DNA of 64,000 bases, from assembly GCF_021441885.1 (NCBI RefSeq), contig NZ_CP090438.1:2976001-3040000 (forward strand), in the 5' to 3' direction. The position numbers were made by a program, and so were the translations under genes. The stretch's first letter is position 1. Every line of letters begins with the position of its first letter. Source of the stretch: Vibrio maritimus. Its GTDB lineage: Bacteria > Pseudomonadota > Gammaproteobacteria > Enterobacterales > Vibrionaceae. Below are positions 8,914-18,022 of this stretch, one piece after another. The notes under the pieces are model-generated. The model ran no database searches. It was given only the letters and a program-made list of their open reading frames with translations, and was not told the DNA's origin.

Positions 8914-10382
8914 TGGGTAAGCCTACTGGATTTTTAGAACATGGTCGCGAGCTTCCAGGGAAGCTCGACCCAGCGGTTCGCATTGAAGACAACAAAGAGT
9001 TCGTTCTTAACGAAGAGTTTGGCGATAAGATCAACACTCAGGCTTCTCGTTGTATGGATTGTGGCGTACCTTTCTGCCACAACGGTTGCCCAATCGGCAA
9101 CATCATCCCTGAGTTCAACGATGCTGTGTATCGTGATAGCTGGGAAGAAGCTTGGCGCATCCTAAGCACAACCAACAACTTCCCAGAGTTTACGGGTCGC
9201 GTATGTCCTGCTCCGTGTGAAAGTGCCTGTGTACTTGGTATTAACCAAGACCCAATCACCATCTGTAACATTGAGAAGACAATTGTTGAAACAGCTTACC
9301 GTGAAGGCTACGCGAAACCTAAAACGCCGCGCTCTCGCACGGGGAAAACTGTCGCTATCATCGGCTCAGGTCCTGCAGGTCTATCTGCAGCTGAGCAGCT
9401 AAACAGCGCCGGTCACTCAGTAACCGTATTCGAGCGTGACGAGAAAGTGGGTGGTCTACTACGCTTTGGTATCCCTGACTTTAAACTGGGCATGGATATC
9501 ATTGACCGTAAAATCAATCTAATGGCAGAAGCGGGTATTGAGTTCAAAGTAAACCAGCACATTGGTGTTGATGTTAACGCTGCTCAGCTTCGTCAAGAGT
9601 TTGATGTTGTACTATTAACAGGTGGCTCTACCGTTCCTCGTGACCTACCCGTACCAGGGCGTGAGCTAAACGGCGTTCACTTTGCAATGGAATTCCTAGC
9701 GCAAAACAACCGTCGTGCTAACGACATGGATCTTAAAGGTGAAGAGATTCACGCTAAAGATAAGCATGTTGTGGTCATTGGTGGTGGTGATACAGGCTCT
9801 GACTGTGTGGGCACCTCGAACCGTCATAAAGCTGCAAGCGTTACTCAGGTAGAAATCATGCCGATTCCACCAGAAAAACGTCCTGCTAACATGCCATGGC
9901 CGCAATACCCGATGATCATGAAGACCACAACTTCTCACGAAGAAGGCTGTGACCGTCATTGGAACATCTTGACCAAAGAGTTTATCGGTAACGATGAGGG
10001 CCAAGTAACGGGTCTTCGTATTGCAGATATCGTTTGGAAAGATGCAGCTCCAGGTGAGCGCCCAAGCTTTGAAGAAGTTGCAGGCTCTGAGCGCGTAATC
10101 CCATGTGACATGGCGTTCCTAGCAATGGGCTTCCTACATCCAGAACCAACGGGTGTTCTAGCTCAGCTTGATATCAAACTGGATGAGCGTGGTAATGTTG
10201 CTGCGGAAAACTTCCAGACTAACCAACAAGGTGTATTTGCTGCAGGTGACATGCGCACAGGCCAATCTCTGGTCGTACGCTGTATCAACGAAGGTCGCGA
10301 GTGTGCGCGTGCCATCGATGAGTACCTAATGGGCAACACAAACCTTGAAGCGAAAGCAGATTCATTAATGCTTTCAGCTTAA
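8913..10382 (+). CDS. gltD: glutamate synthase small subunit, first copy
   Basis: FAD- and iron-sulfur-containing small subunit that passes electrons from NADPH to the large subunit. It has 489 residues. The N-terminus (MGKPTGF) and the RVCPAPCE block resemble the Bacillus/eukaryotic type rather than the E. coli type. Cysteine clusters CMDCGVPFCHNGCP (about 47-60) and CPAPCESAC bind 4Fe-4S centres. GSGPAGLSAAEQL (from about residue 151) is the FAD-binding Rossmann motif, VIGGGDTGSDC the NADPH-binding motif, and GVFAAGDMRTGQSLVV the C-terminal FAD motif. The start codon overlaps the gltB stop (TAATG). A strong terminator follows at 10437. Confidence 0.95.
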   Translation: MGKPTGFLEHGRELPGKLDPAVRIEDNKEFVLNEEFGDKINTQASRCMDCGVPFCHNGCPIGNIIPEFNDAVYRDSWEEAWRILSTTNNFPEFTGRVCPAPCESACVLGINQDPITICNIEKTIVETAYREGYAKPKTPRSRTGKTVAIIGSGPAGLSAAEQLNSAGHSVTVFERDEKVGGLLRFGIPDFKLGMDIIDRKINLMAEAGIEFKVNQHIGVDVNAAQLRQEFDVVLLTGGSTVPRDLPVPGRELNGVHFAMEFLAQNNRRANDMDLKGEEIHAKDKHVVVIGGGDTGSDCVGTSNRHKAASVTQVEIMPIPPEKRPANMPWPQYPMIMKTTTSHEEGCDRHWNILTKEFIGNDEGQVTGLRIADIVWKDAAPGERPSFEEVAGSERVIPCDMAFLAMGFLHPEPTGVLAQLDIKLDERGNVAAENFQTNQQGVFAAGDMRTGQSLVVRCINEGRECARAIDEYLMGNTNLEAKADSLMLSA

Positions 10383-10436
10383 AGGCAGACTGTCTAGTTA
10401 CACGGATAAGTAACTAACAGCATTCCTTCCGAATTT

Positions 10437-10460
10437 GGCCAGCTTATGCTGGCCTTTTTT
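10437..10460 (+). terminator. rho-independent terminator of the first GOGAT operon
   Basis: GGCCAGC, loop TTAT, GCTGGCC, then six T: a perfect 7-bp GC-rich stem 54 bases after the gltD stop. It separates the two GOGAT operons transcriptionally. Confidence 0.9.
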
Positions 10461-10788
10461 ATCCCCCATAATCCCTTATCATGTAGCACAAAAGTCTAGT
10501 GCTACTGACGATGCGCCTCCTTAAATTTGTTAACCTTCTCACTTTTTGCGAGACAAGCCTTTGTTCTTCAAGCAGATAATTCGTTTGATTTTCCGCAACA
10601 TACACAACAAATTCCTGAAAACTTGACCTTTATTGCCATAACCTATACGTTGTGAAGTTCGTGAAAATAAAATAGATGCAAATTGTTAACGATTAACGAC
10701 TAAAAATTTGACTCAAATAACAACAAAAAGTCATTAAAAAGCATTAATTTACTGTCAGGATGACAGCAAGCTCAAAGGGAGAAAGGCA
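10461..10788 (+). promoter_or_regulatory. promoter and leader region of the second GOGAT operon
   Basis: No gene is seen here. A 7-bp inverted repeat GTAGCAC/GTGCTAC lies at 10483-10505. A possible sigma-70 promoter is TTGACT (10708-10713), 17 bases, TCATTA (10731-10736). A perfect hairpin CTGTCA-GGA-TGACAG (10752-10766) lies just before the ribosome binding site GGGAGAAAGG. The AT-rich 10620-10750 stretch is the sort of DNA where Lrp or IHF binds in E. coli gltB, but no specific site can be asserted. Confidence 0.4.
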
Positions 10789-13700
10789 ATGGCTCTTTAC
10801 GATCCAAGTCTTGTAAAAGACAACTGTGGATTTGGCCTTATTGCGCATATGCAAGGTCAACCAAGCCACAAGCTGGTTCGCACCGCAATCTCAGCACTGG
10901 ACCGCATGACTCACCGCGGCGGCATCAACTCAGATGGAAAAACAGGCGATGGTTGTGGTTTATTACTTCAAAAACCCGATTCTTATTTCCGACTTATTGC
11001 AGAAGAAAATGAGTGGAACCTAGGTAAACAATATGCCGTCGGCATGATGTTCCTATCCAAAGACCCGGTAAAAGCCCAATCTGCAAAAGACATCATCAAC
11101 CAAGAATTGTCTCAAGAAACTCTGACGATAGCTGGCTGGCGCGATGTACCAACCAATGAAGACGTACTCGGTCCTATCGCACTCAGTTCATTACCAAATA
11201 TCGTCCAAGTTTTCATCTCTGCACCAGCAGGTTGGCGCGAACAAGATGTAGAAAGACGCCTTTACATCGCCAAGCGCCGTATTGAAAAACGCATCACTGA
11301 AGACGAAGATTTCTACATCTGTAGTTTGTCGACTCAGGTGATCGTCTACAAAGGTCTGTGTATGCCGGCCGATCTGCCGCGATTTTACCTCGATCTTGCT
11401 GATCTTCGCATGGAATCATCGATCTGTTTGTTCCACCAGCGCTTTTCTACCAACACACAACCACGTTGGCCATTGGCACAGCCGTTCCGCTACTTAGCAC
11501 ACAATGGTGAAATCAATACCATTGAAGGCAATCGCCAATGGGCGAAAGCTCGCGCCTACAAATTTGCATCACCTCTGCTCCCTGACCTTCAAACGGCAGC
11601 TCCGTTTGTTAACGAGACTGGTTCAGACTCTTCGAGCCTAGATAATATGCTCGACCTATTCCTATCTGGCGGTATGGATATCTTCCGAGCGATGCGGATG
11701 CTAGTTCCACCAGCATGGCAAAACCACCCAGACATGGATCCAGACCTTCGTGCCTTCTACGACTTTAACTCCAAACACATGGAGCCTTGGGATGGCCCGG
11801 CTGGTATCGTACTCTCAGACGGTCGCTATGCCGCCTGTAACCTTGACCGCAATGGCCTGCGCCCAGCACGTTATGTGATTACCAAAGACAACCTTATTAC
11901 GCTAGCATCTGAAGTTGGTATCTGGGATTACGCTCCAGATGAAGTGGCAGAGAAAGGACGCGTCGGTCCTGGTGAACTGCTCGTCGTCGATACTCAAGAA
12001 GGCGAGCTGTGGCACTCCGATGACATCGATAATGATCTCAAAAGCCGCCACCCATATCGTGAGTGGATGGAAAACAACGTACATAAGCTCACGCCATTTA
12101 GTGCGCTGACTGACGATCAGGTCGGTGAACGTAGCTTCGATGAGACTCTGCTAAAGACCTACCAAAAACAATTCGCCATGACCAACGAAGAAACCGACCA
12201 GGTGCTTCGTGTGCTCGGCGATATGGGCCAAGAAGCCGTTGGCTCGATGGGTGACGATACACCGATGGCAGTACTGTCCTCAAAAGAGCGTTTGGTGACG
12301 GACTACTTCCGACAGAAATTTGCTCAAGTAACGAACCCGCCTATCGACCCACTGCGTGAAAAACACGTGATGTCGCTTGCGACCAGTGTCGGGCAGGAAA
12401 TGAACGTGTTCTGTGAGACCGACGGACACGCCTATCGTGTGACCTTCGATTCACCTGTACTGCTTTACTCTGACATGCAACAGTTACTCGAACTGAGCGA
12501 CAAGCACTATCGCAATACGATCCTCGATATTAACTACGATCCAAATGAGAAAGATCTCAAGCAAGCCCTACTCGATCTCTGCGATCAAGCAGAATCCGTC
12601 GTTAAAGAAGGGACGGTTCTAGTGGTACTTTCGGATCGCGCGCTCGTGAAAGGCAAGCTGCCTATTCCTGCAGCGATGGCGGTTGGCGCGGTGCAAACAC
12701 GATTGATTGACGCCAACCTTCGCTGTGATGCCAATATCATTGTCGAGACCGCAACCGCGCGTGACCCACATCAGTTTGCTGTGCTGTTAGGTTTTGGTGC
12801 GACGGCTGTCTACCCTTACCTAGCCTATGAAGCGCTAGGTAAACTGGTCGATGACGGGGCAATTGATAAAAGCTACCGCGACGTGATGCAAAACTATCAA
12901 TACGGCATCAACAAGGGTCTTTATAAGATCATGTCGAAGATGGGCATCTCGACCATCGCGTCCTATCGATGTTCACAACTGTTTGAAGCCGTTGGTCTGC
13001 ACACCGACGTGGTCGACTTATGCTTTAAAGGCGTCACCACGCGTATACAGGGCGCAAGCTTTGACGATTTCCAACAAGACTTGTATAACCTTTCTCGCAA
13101 GGCGTGGGCAAAACGTAAAGCCGTTGAACACGGCGGTCTACTCAAATACGTTCACGATGGTGAGTACCATGCGTACAACCCAGATGTGGTAGGGACACTG
13201 CAGCAAGCCGTAAAATCCGGTGATGCTGCCGACTATAAATCCTACGCCAAACAAGTGAACGACCGTCCTACTGCGATGCTGCGTGACTTGATGAAGCTGA
13301 AAAAAGCAGACCAAGCACTATCACTCGAACAGATTGAGCCTAATACAGAGCTATTTAAACGCTTTGACTCGGCGGCGATGTCCATTGGGGCATTGAGCCC
13401 AGAAGCGCATGAAGCACTCGCCACGGCGATGAACAAGCTTGGTGGCTACTCCAACTCTGGTGAAGGTGGTGAAGATCCACGTCGCTTTGGTACAAACCGC
13501 AACTCTCGCATTAAGCAGATAGCGTCAGGTCGTTTTGGGGTGACACCACATTACCTCACCAATGCCGACGTCCTGCAAATCAAGGTCGCTCAAGGCGCAA
13601 AACCAGGTGAAGGCGGACAGCTTCCTGGGCATAAGGTGACAGCCGAAATTGCTAAGCTGCGTCACTCGGTGCAAGGGGTTACACTCATCTCTCCTCCTCC

Positions 13701-15252
13701 GCATCACGATATCTACTCCATCGAAGATTTAGCGCAGCTTATCTTCGATTTGAAGCAGGTTAATCCAGATGCACTGGTATCGGTAAAACTGGTTTCCGAG
13801 CCAGGTGTTGGCACGATTGCTACCGGCGTTGCCAAAGCTTATGCCGACCTCATTACCATCTCTGGTTACGATGGCGGCACGGCGGCAAGCCCACTGACAT
13901 CGGTCAAGTACGCGGGTTGTCCTTGGGAACTCGGTCTTGCCGAAACCCAGCAGGCACTGGTTGCGAATAACCTTCGCCATAAGATCCGACTCCAAGTCGA
14001 TGGCGGTTTAAAAACCGGATTAGACGTTGTTAAAGCAGCCATTCTTGGCGCTGAAAGCTTCGGCTTCGGTACTGCGCCTATGGTCGCCATGGGCTGTAAG
14101 TTCCTGCGAATCTGTCACCTCAATAACTGCGCAACAGGCGTTGCAACGCAAGACGAAACGCTGCGTAAAGAGTACTTCAAGGGCTTACCTGAAATGGTGG
14201 TCAACTACTTCACTGGGCTTGCCGATGAAGTACGCGAACTGCTCGCTGAGTTAGGGGTAGAAAAACTCACCGACCTAATCGGTCGAACGGATTTATTGGA
14301 AGCCGTAGAAGGCATGACGGCGAAGCAATCCAAGCTTGATCTGTCGAGTATCCTCGAAACGCCAGTATCGCCGCTATCTCATCCTCTGTATTGGACTGAG
14401 CCCAATCAGCCGTTTGACAAAGCGGAGCTTAACCAAAAGATTATCGAAGAAACCGAAGCTGCAGTAGAAAGCAGAGCCGGTGGTAGCTTCTACTTCGATG
14501 TAAGAAACACCGACCGCTCTGTGGGTGCAAGACTCTCTGGTAGCGTTGCTAAGCGCTATGGCAACCAAGGTATGGCGACGAGTCCAATCAAGCTGTATCT
14601 CGATGGTACTGCAGGCCAATCACTCGGCGTTTGGAATGCTGGCGGCGTAGAAATATACCTAACGGGCGACGCTAATGACTATGTTGGCAAGGGCATGGCT
14701 GGCGGTAAGTTGGTTATCAAGCCTCACGTGGGTACCACCTTCGCTTGCAATGACGCCACCATCGTTGGTAACACCTGCCTCTACGGCGCGACAGGCGGAA
14801 AGCTCTTTGCTGCAGGTACCGCAGGGGAACGCTTTGGAGTGCGCAACTCCGGCACCATTGCTGTGATTGAAGGAGCTGGTGACAATGCCTGTGAATATAT
14901 GACAGGAGGTATCGTCGCGATTCTTGGCGCGACTGGCGTTAACTTTGGTGCGGGTATGACAGGCGGTTTTGCCTACGTCATGGATAGCAACGATGACTTT
15001 GAAGGTCGCGTCAATACTGAATCGGTAGAAGCAATTTCGCTGTCTGATTTGTATATCCACCAAGAGCATCTGCGCGGGCTTATCGCTGAGCACCTAGAAG
15101 AGACAGGCTCAGTGCACGCCGAAAACATTCTGGCGAACTTCGATGAATGGATTCCGAAGTTCTATCTCGTCAAGCCAAAGGCTGCGGATCTTCGCACCTT
15201 ACTTGGTCACCAAAGCCGAAGCGCCGCAGAGCTGCGCGTTCAAGCACAGTAG
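10789..15252 (+). CDS. gltB: glutamate synthase (NADPH) large subunit, second copy (E. coli type)
   Basis: Second GOGAT large subunit, 1487 residues. It is the E. coli-type protein almost throughout: a short propeptide (12 residues) before CGFGLIAHMQG, the HQRFSTNT and LAQPFRYLAHNGEINTI substrate blocks, PPPHHDIYSIEDL, the iron-sulfur region CRIC-type LRICHLNNCATGVAT, and the C-terminal RSAAELRVQAQ. Codon usage is mixed, with many CGC, CTC and ATC codons, suggesting lower or conditional expression than the first copy. The start ATG has GGGAGAAAGG upstream. It is followed 18 bases later by its own small subunit. Confidence 0.97.
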   Translation: MALYDPSLVKDNCGFGLIAHMQGQPSHKLVRTAISALDRMTHRGGINSDGKTGDGCGLLLQKPDSYFRLIAEENEWNLGKQYAVGMMFLSKDPVKAQSAKDIINQELSQETLTIAGWRDVPTNEDVLGPIALSSLPNIVQVFISAPAGWREQDVERRLYIAKRRIEKRITEDEDFYICSLSTQVIVYKGLCMPADLPRFYLDLADLRMESSICLFHQRFSTNTQPRWPLAQPFRYLAHNGEINTIEGNRQWAKARAYKFASPLLPDLQTAAPFVNETGSDSSSLDNMLDLFLSGGMDIFRAMRMLVPPAWQNHPDMDPDLRAFYDFNSKHMEPWDGPAGIVLSDGRYAACNLDRNGLRPARYVITKDNLITLASEVGIWDYAPDEVAEKGRVGPGELLVVDTQEGELWHSDDIDNDLKSRHPYREWMENNVHKLTPFSALTDDQVGERSFDETLLKTYQKQFAMTNEETDQVLRVLGDMGQEAVGSMGDDTPMAVLSSKERLVTDYFRQKFAQVTNPPIDPLREKHVMSLATSVGQEMNVFCETDGHAYRVTFDSPVLLYSDMQQLLELSDKHYRNTILDINYDPNEKDLKQALLDLCDQAESVVKEGTVLVVLSDRALVKGKLPIPAAMAVGAVQTRLIDANLRCDANIIVETATARDPHQFAVLLGFGATAVYPYLAYEALGKLVDDGAIDKSYRDVMQNYQYGINKGLYKIMSKMGISTIASYRCSQLFEAVGLHTDVVDLCFKGVTTRIQGASFDDFQQDLYNLSRKAWAKRKAVEHGGLLKYVHDGEYHAYNPDVVGTLQQAVKSGDAADYKSYAKQVNDRPTAMLRDLMKLKKADQALSLEQIEPNTELFKRFDSAAMSIGALSPEAHEALATAMNKLGGYSNSGEGGEDPRRFGTNRNSRIKQIASGRFGVTPHYLTNADVLQIKVAQGAKPGEGGQLPGHKVTAEIAKLRHSVQGVTLISPPPHHDIYSIEDLAQLIFDLKQVNPDALVSVKLVSEPGVGTIATGVAKAYADLITISGYDGGTAASPLTSVKYAGCPWELGLAETQQALVANNLRHKIRLQVDGGLKTGLDVVKAAILGAESFGFGTAPMVAMGCKFLRICHLNNCATGVATQDETLRKEYFKGLPEMVVNYFTGLADEVRELLAELGVEKLTDLIGRTDLLEAVEGMTAKQSKLDLSSILETPVSPLSHPLYWTEPNQPFDKAELNQKIIEETEAAVESRAGGSFYFDVRNTDRSVGARLSGSVAKRYGNQGMATSPIKLYLDGTAGQSLGVWNAGGVEIYLTGDANDYVGKGMAGGKLVIKPHVGTTFACNDATIVGNTCLYGATGGKLFAAGTAGERFGVRNSGTIAVIEGAGDNACEYMTGGIVAILGATGVNFGAGMTGGFAYVMDSNDDFEGRVNTESVEAISLSDLYIHQEHLRGLIAEHLEETGSVHAENILANFDEWIPKFYLVKPKAADLRTLLGHQSRSAAELRVQAQ

Positions 15253-15270
15253 TTGGAAGGAGCCAGAATA

Positions 15271-16683
15271 ATGAGCCAGAACGTATACCAGTTTATTGAT
15301 GTGAACCGCGTTGATCCTGCCAAAAAGCCGATTAAGGTTCGCAAAATCGAGTTCGTGGAAATCTACGAACCCTTTACCAAGCAGCAAGCGACGGCTCAGG
15401 CCGATCGCTGCCTAGACTGCGGTAACCCTTATTGTGAGTGGAAGTGCCCTGTACACAACTACATTCCTCAATGGCTAAAGCTAGCCAATGAGGGACGCAT
15501 CATAGAAGCCGCTGAACTCTCACATCAAACCAACAGCTTGCCAGAGGTCTGTGGTCGCGTATGTCCGCAAGATCGCCTGTGTGAAGGGTCATGTACGCTA
15601 AACGACGACTTCGGTGCGGTCACTATCGGCAATATCGAAAAGTACATCACTGACAAAGCGTTCGAGATGGGCTGGAAGCCAGACATGTCTCACGTGGAAT
15701 GGACGGATAAGAAAGTGGCCATTATTGGCGCTGGTCCAGCAGGTCTTGCCGCTGCCGATATTTTGGCACGAAATGGGGTTAAGCCCGTCGTCTTTGATCG
15801 TTATCCTGAGATTGGAGGTCTACTCACCTTTGGTATTCCTTCTTTCAAACTAGAGAAAGACGTCATGATTAACCGTCGCCGCATCTTTACTGAGATGGGG
15901 GTTGAATTCCAGCTCAACACAGAGGTAGGCAAAGACGTTGAGATGGCGACGTTAATTGAAGAGTATGACGCCGTTTTCCTTGGTGTAGGAACCTACAAAA
16001 ATATGCGAGCGGGCCTCGAGAACGAGAATGCACCCGGCGTCTTTGATGCCCTACCGTTTCTTATCTCAAACACCTACAAGGTCATGGAGCTTGATGGTGA
16101 GCAACCGTTCATTGATATGAAAGGTAAGAAGGTCGTAGTACTCGGTGGTGGCGATACGGCGATGGACTGTGTTCGCACCTCTATTCGTCAAAGTGCGAGT
16201 AGCGTGGTTTGTGCCTATCGCCGAGACGAAGCCAACATGCCAGGGTCCAGACGTGAGGTGAAAAATGCCCGTGAAGAAGGGGTTAACTTTATGTTTAACC
16301 TTCAGCCACTGGGCATTGAGGTTGATGCCAATGGTAATGCCTGCGGCGTTAAAGTTGTAAAAACCGCGCTGGGTGAACCCGATGAAGCCGGTCGCCGCCG
16401 TCCAGAACCCGTAGAAGGCAGCGAACATGTACTGGAAGCCGACGCGGTGATCATGGCATTCGGATTCCAGCCACATCAGATGTCTTGGCTAGAACCTTAT
16501 GGCGTTGACCTTGACCAATGGGGTCGCATTAAAGCGCCTGTATCTCAAGAGTTTATGTATCAAACCACCAATGAGAAGATCTTCGCCGGAGGTGACGCGG
16601 TACGTGGCTCTGATTTGGTTGTTACCGCCATTGACGAGGGACGCAAAGCGGCAGAAGGCATACTAGACTTCTTAGATGTATAG
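15271..16683 (+). CDS. gltD: glutamate synthase small subunit, second copy (E. coli type)
   Basis: The 470-residue small subunit partnered with the second large subunit. The frame is open to 15253, but the ATG at 15271 with GGAAGGA upstream gives MSQNVYQFID, the E. coli GltD start. Iron-sulfur cysteines lie in CLDCGNPYCEWKCP and in CGRVCPQDRLCEGSC. FAD binding is at IIGAGPAGLAAADIL, NADPH binding at VLGGGDTAMDCVRTS, and the C-terminal FAD contact at FAGGDAVRGSDLVVTA. It differs clearly from the first copy (for example CPQDRLCEG against CPAPCES), so the two pairs are old paralogues, not a recent duplication. Confidence 0.96.
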   Translation: MSQNVYQFIDVNRVDPAKKPIKVRKIEFVEIYEPFTKQQATAQADRCLDCGNPYCEWKCPVHNYIPQWLKLANEGRIIEAAELSHQTNSLPEVCGRVCPQDRLCEGSCTLNDDFGAVTIGNIEKYITDKAFEMGWKPDMSHVEWTDKKVAIIGAGPAGLAAADILARNGVKPVVFDRYPEIGGLLTFGIPSFKLEKDVMINRRRIFTEMGVEFQLNTEVGKDVEMATLIEEYDAVFLGVGTYKNMRAGLENENAPGVFDALPFLISNTYKVMELDGEQPFIDMKGKKVVVLGGGDTAMDCVRTSIRQSASSVVCAYRRDEANMPGSRREVKNAREEGVNFMFNLQPLGIEVDANGNACGVKVVKTALGEPDEAGRRRPEPVEGSEHVLEADAVIMAFGFQPHQMSWLEPYGVDLDQWGRIKAPVSQEFMYQTTNEKIFAGGDAVRGSDLVVTAIDEGRKAAEGILDFLDV

Positions 16684-16704
16684 AGTAAAAACAACAATAC
16701 GTTA

Positions 16705-16730
16705 AGCCCAGCTCTGCTGGGCTTTTGTTT
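16705..16730 (+). terminator. rho-independent terminator of the second GOGAT operon
   Basis: AGCCCAGC, loop TCT, GCTGGGCT, then TTTGTTT: a perfect 8-bp stem 21 bases after the gltD stop and just before the ribosome binding site of the next gene. Confidence 0.85.
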
Positions 16731-16741
16731 AAGGGAACATC

Positions 16742-17197
16742 ATGACCAAAACCATCATGACCAAAGCCAAGCTATTAACGCTTTCCTCCATCGTTTTTCT
16801 TACGGCCTGCGGAGCTGGCTACAAAACCACAACGGACCGCACTGACGAGCCATGTGGAGACAGTCCTCGCTGCGTCTCTACCCAAGATAGCCGTGAAGAA
16901 TTTAATCTCGCCCCTTTCAAACTCGCCCCCAATACCAACATCAACCAAATCGAAACCGTCGCTTTAAGCTTCGATAATGCAGAGGTTGCCGCCATTGATG
17001 ACAACTACCTACGGGTTGAATACACCTCCAGCGTGTTCCGTTATGTTGATGATATGGAGGTAAAAATCCAAGATGGGGAACTGAGAGTTCGCTCTGAGGC
17101 ACGCATCGGCTACTACGATTTTGATGTCAATCGGAAGCGGGTTGAAGCCTTTCGCGCTAAGCTCATCGAAACTGGATTGATCATCGCAAATCCCTAA
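16742..17197 (+). CDS. DUF1499 family lipoprotein
   Basis: A 151-residue protein with an N-terminal signal and lipobox LTAC (Cys near residue 23). The rest fits DUF1499: CGDSPRCVST near the start, then NYLRVEYTSSVFRYVDDMEV and VRSEARIGYYDFDVNRKRVEAFRAKL at the end. The function of the family is unknown. ATG 16742 has AAGGGA five bases upstream; a second ATG at 16757 would also leave a signal peptide. It sits between a terminator and mtnN and is probably independently transcribed. Confidence 0.85.
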   Translation: MTKTIMTKAKLLTLSSIVFLTACGAGYKTTTDRTDEPCGDSPRCVSTQDSREEFNLAPFKLAPNTNINQIETVALSFDNAEVAAIDDNYLRVEYTSSVFRYVDDMEVKIQDGELRVRSEARIGYYDFDVNRKRVEAFRAKLIETGLIIANP

Positions 17198-17283
17198 TTG
17201 CTCAATCTCGCAAAGGTTGGGAAGCGAGGCGACTGTTGCTATACTGCACGCCAAAATACGTTTTCCAACTTGAGAGAATCTCT

Positions 17284-17979
17284 ATGAAAATCGGCGTAAT
17301 CGGCGCAATGGAACAAGAAGTTTCCATCCTAAAAGCAGCACTTACTAACCTAGAAGAAACCAAAAAAGGCGGTTGTACCTTCTTTACGGGTCAACTTCAC
17401 AATGTTGATATCGTGCTACTTCAATCAGGTATCGGTAAAGTAGCCGCTGCAGTGGGCACGACGATTCTTCTTAGCGATTACCAACCAGATGTTGTGATTA
17501 ACACAGGCTCTGCAGGTGGCTTTGAGTCTTCTCTTAACCTAGGTGATGTGGTTATCTCGACTGAAGTTCGTCACCACGATGCTGACGTGACAGCATTTGG
17601 CTACGAGATTGGTCAGATGGCAGGTCAACCAGCGGCATTCACTGCTGACCAAAAGCTAATGGATGTGGCAGAGAAAGCACTCGCACAAATGGAAGACAAG
17701 CATGCGGTACGCGGTTTGATCTGTACTGGTGATGAGTTCGTTTGCCGCCCAGAGCGTCAAGCATTCATCCGTGAGAACTTCCCTGGTGTTATCGCTGTAG
17801 AAATGGAAGCGTCTGCTATTGCGCAAACATGTCACCAATTCAACACACCATTTGTTGTGGTTCGTGCCATTTCTGATGTTGCAGATAAAGAATCACCAAT
17901 GAGCTTTGAAGAGTTCCTACCTTTAGCGGCGCAAAGCTCGTCTGAAATGGTAGTTAAAATGGTTGAACTGCTTAAATAA
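17284..17979 (+). CDS. mtnN: 5'-methylthioadenosine/S-adenosylhomocysteine nucleosidase
   Basis: Cytoplasmic nucleosidase (Pfs) that cleaves adenine from methylthioadenosine, S-adenosylhomocysteine and 5'-deoxyadenosine. It relieves product inhibition of SAM enzymes and supplies S-ribosylhomocysteine for LuxS and AI-2. It has 231 residues. The start at 17284 gives MKIGVIGAMEQEV with catalytic Glu12. VEMEA (Glu175) and RAISDVAD (Asp198) complete the active site. As in E. coli it heads the block leading to btuF and yadS. A GTTCTT-GCC-AAGAAC hairpin (17986-18000) lies between it and the next gene. Confidence 0.96.
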   Translation: MKIGVIGAMEQEVSILKAALTNLEETKKGGCTFFTGQLHNVDIVLLQSGIGKVAAAVGTTILLSDYQPDVVINTGSAGGFESSLNLGDVVISTEVRHHDADVTAFGYEIGQMAGQPAAFTADQKLMDVAEKALAQMEDKHAVRGLICTGDEFVCRPERQAFIRENFPGVIAVEMEASAIAQTCHQFNTPFVVVRAISDVADKESPMSFEEFLPLAAQSSSEMVVKMVELLK

Positions 17980-18022
17980 GCAGACGTTCTTGCCAAGAAC
18001 TTAACGTACAAGGACGACGTCA

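Noticed and set aside
14659..15093. 144-codon minus-strand frame inside the second gltB
   Set aside because: It is a shadow of the conserved GltB C-terminal domain on the other strand, with no independent support.
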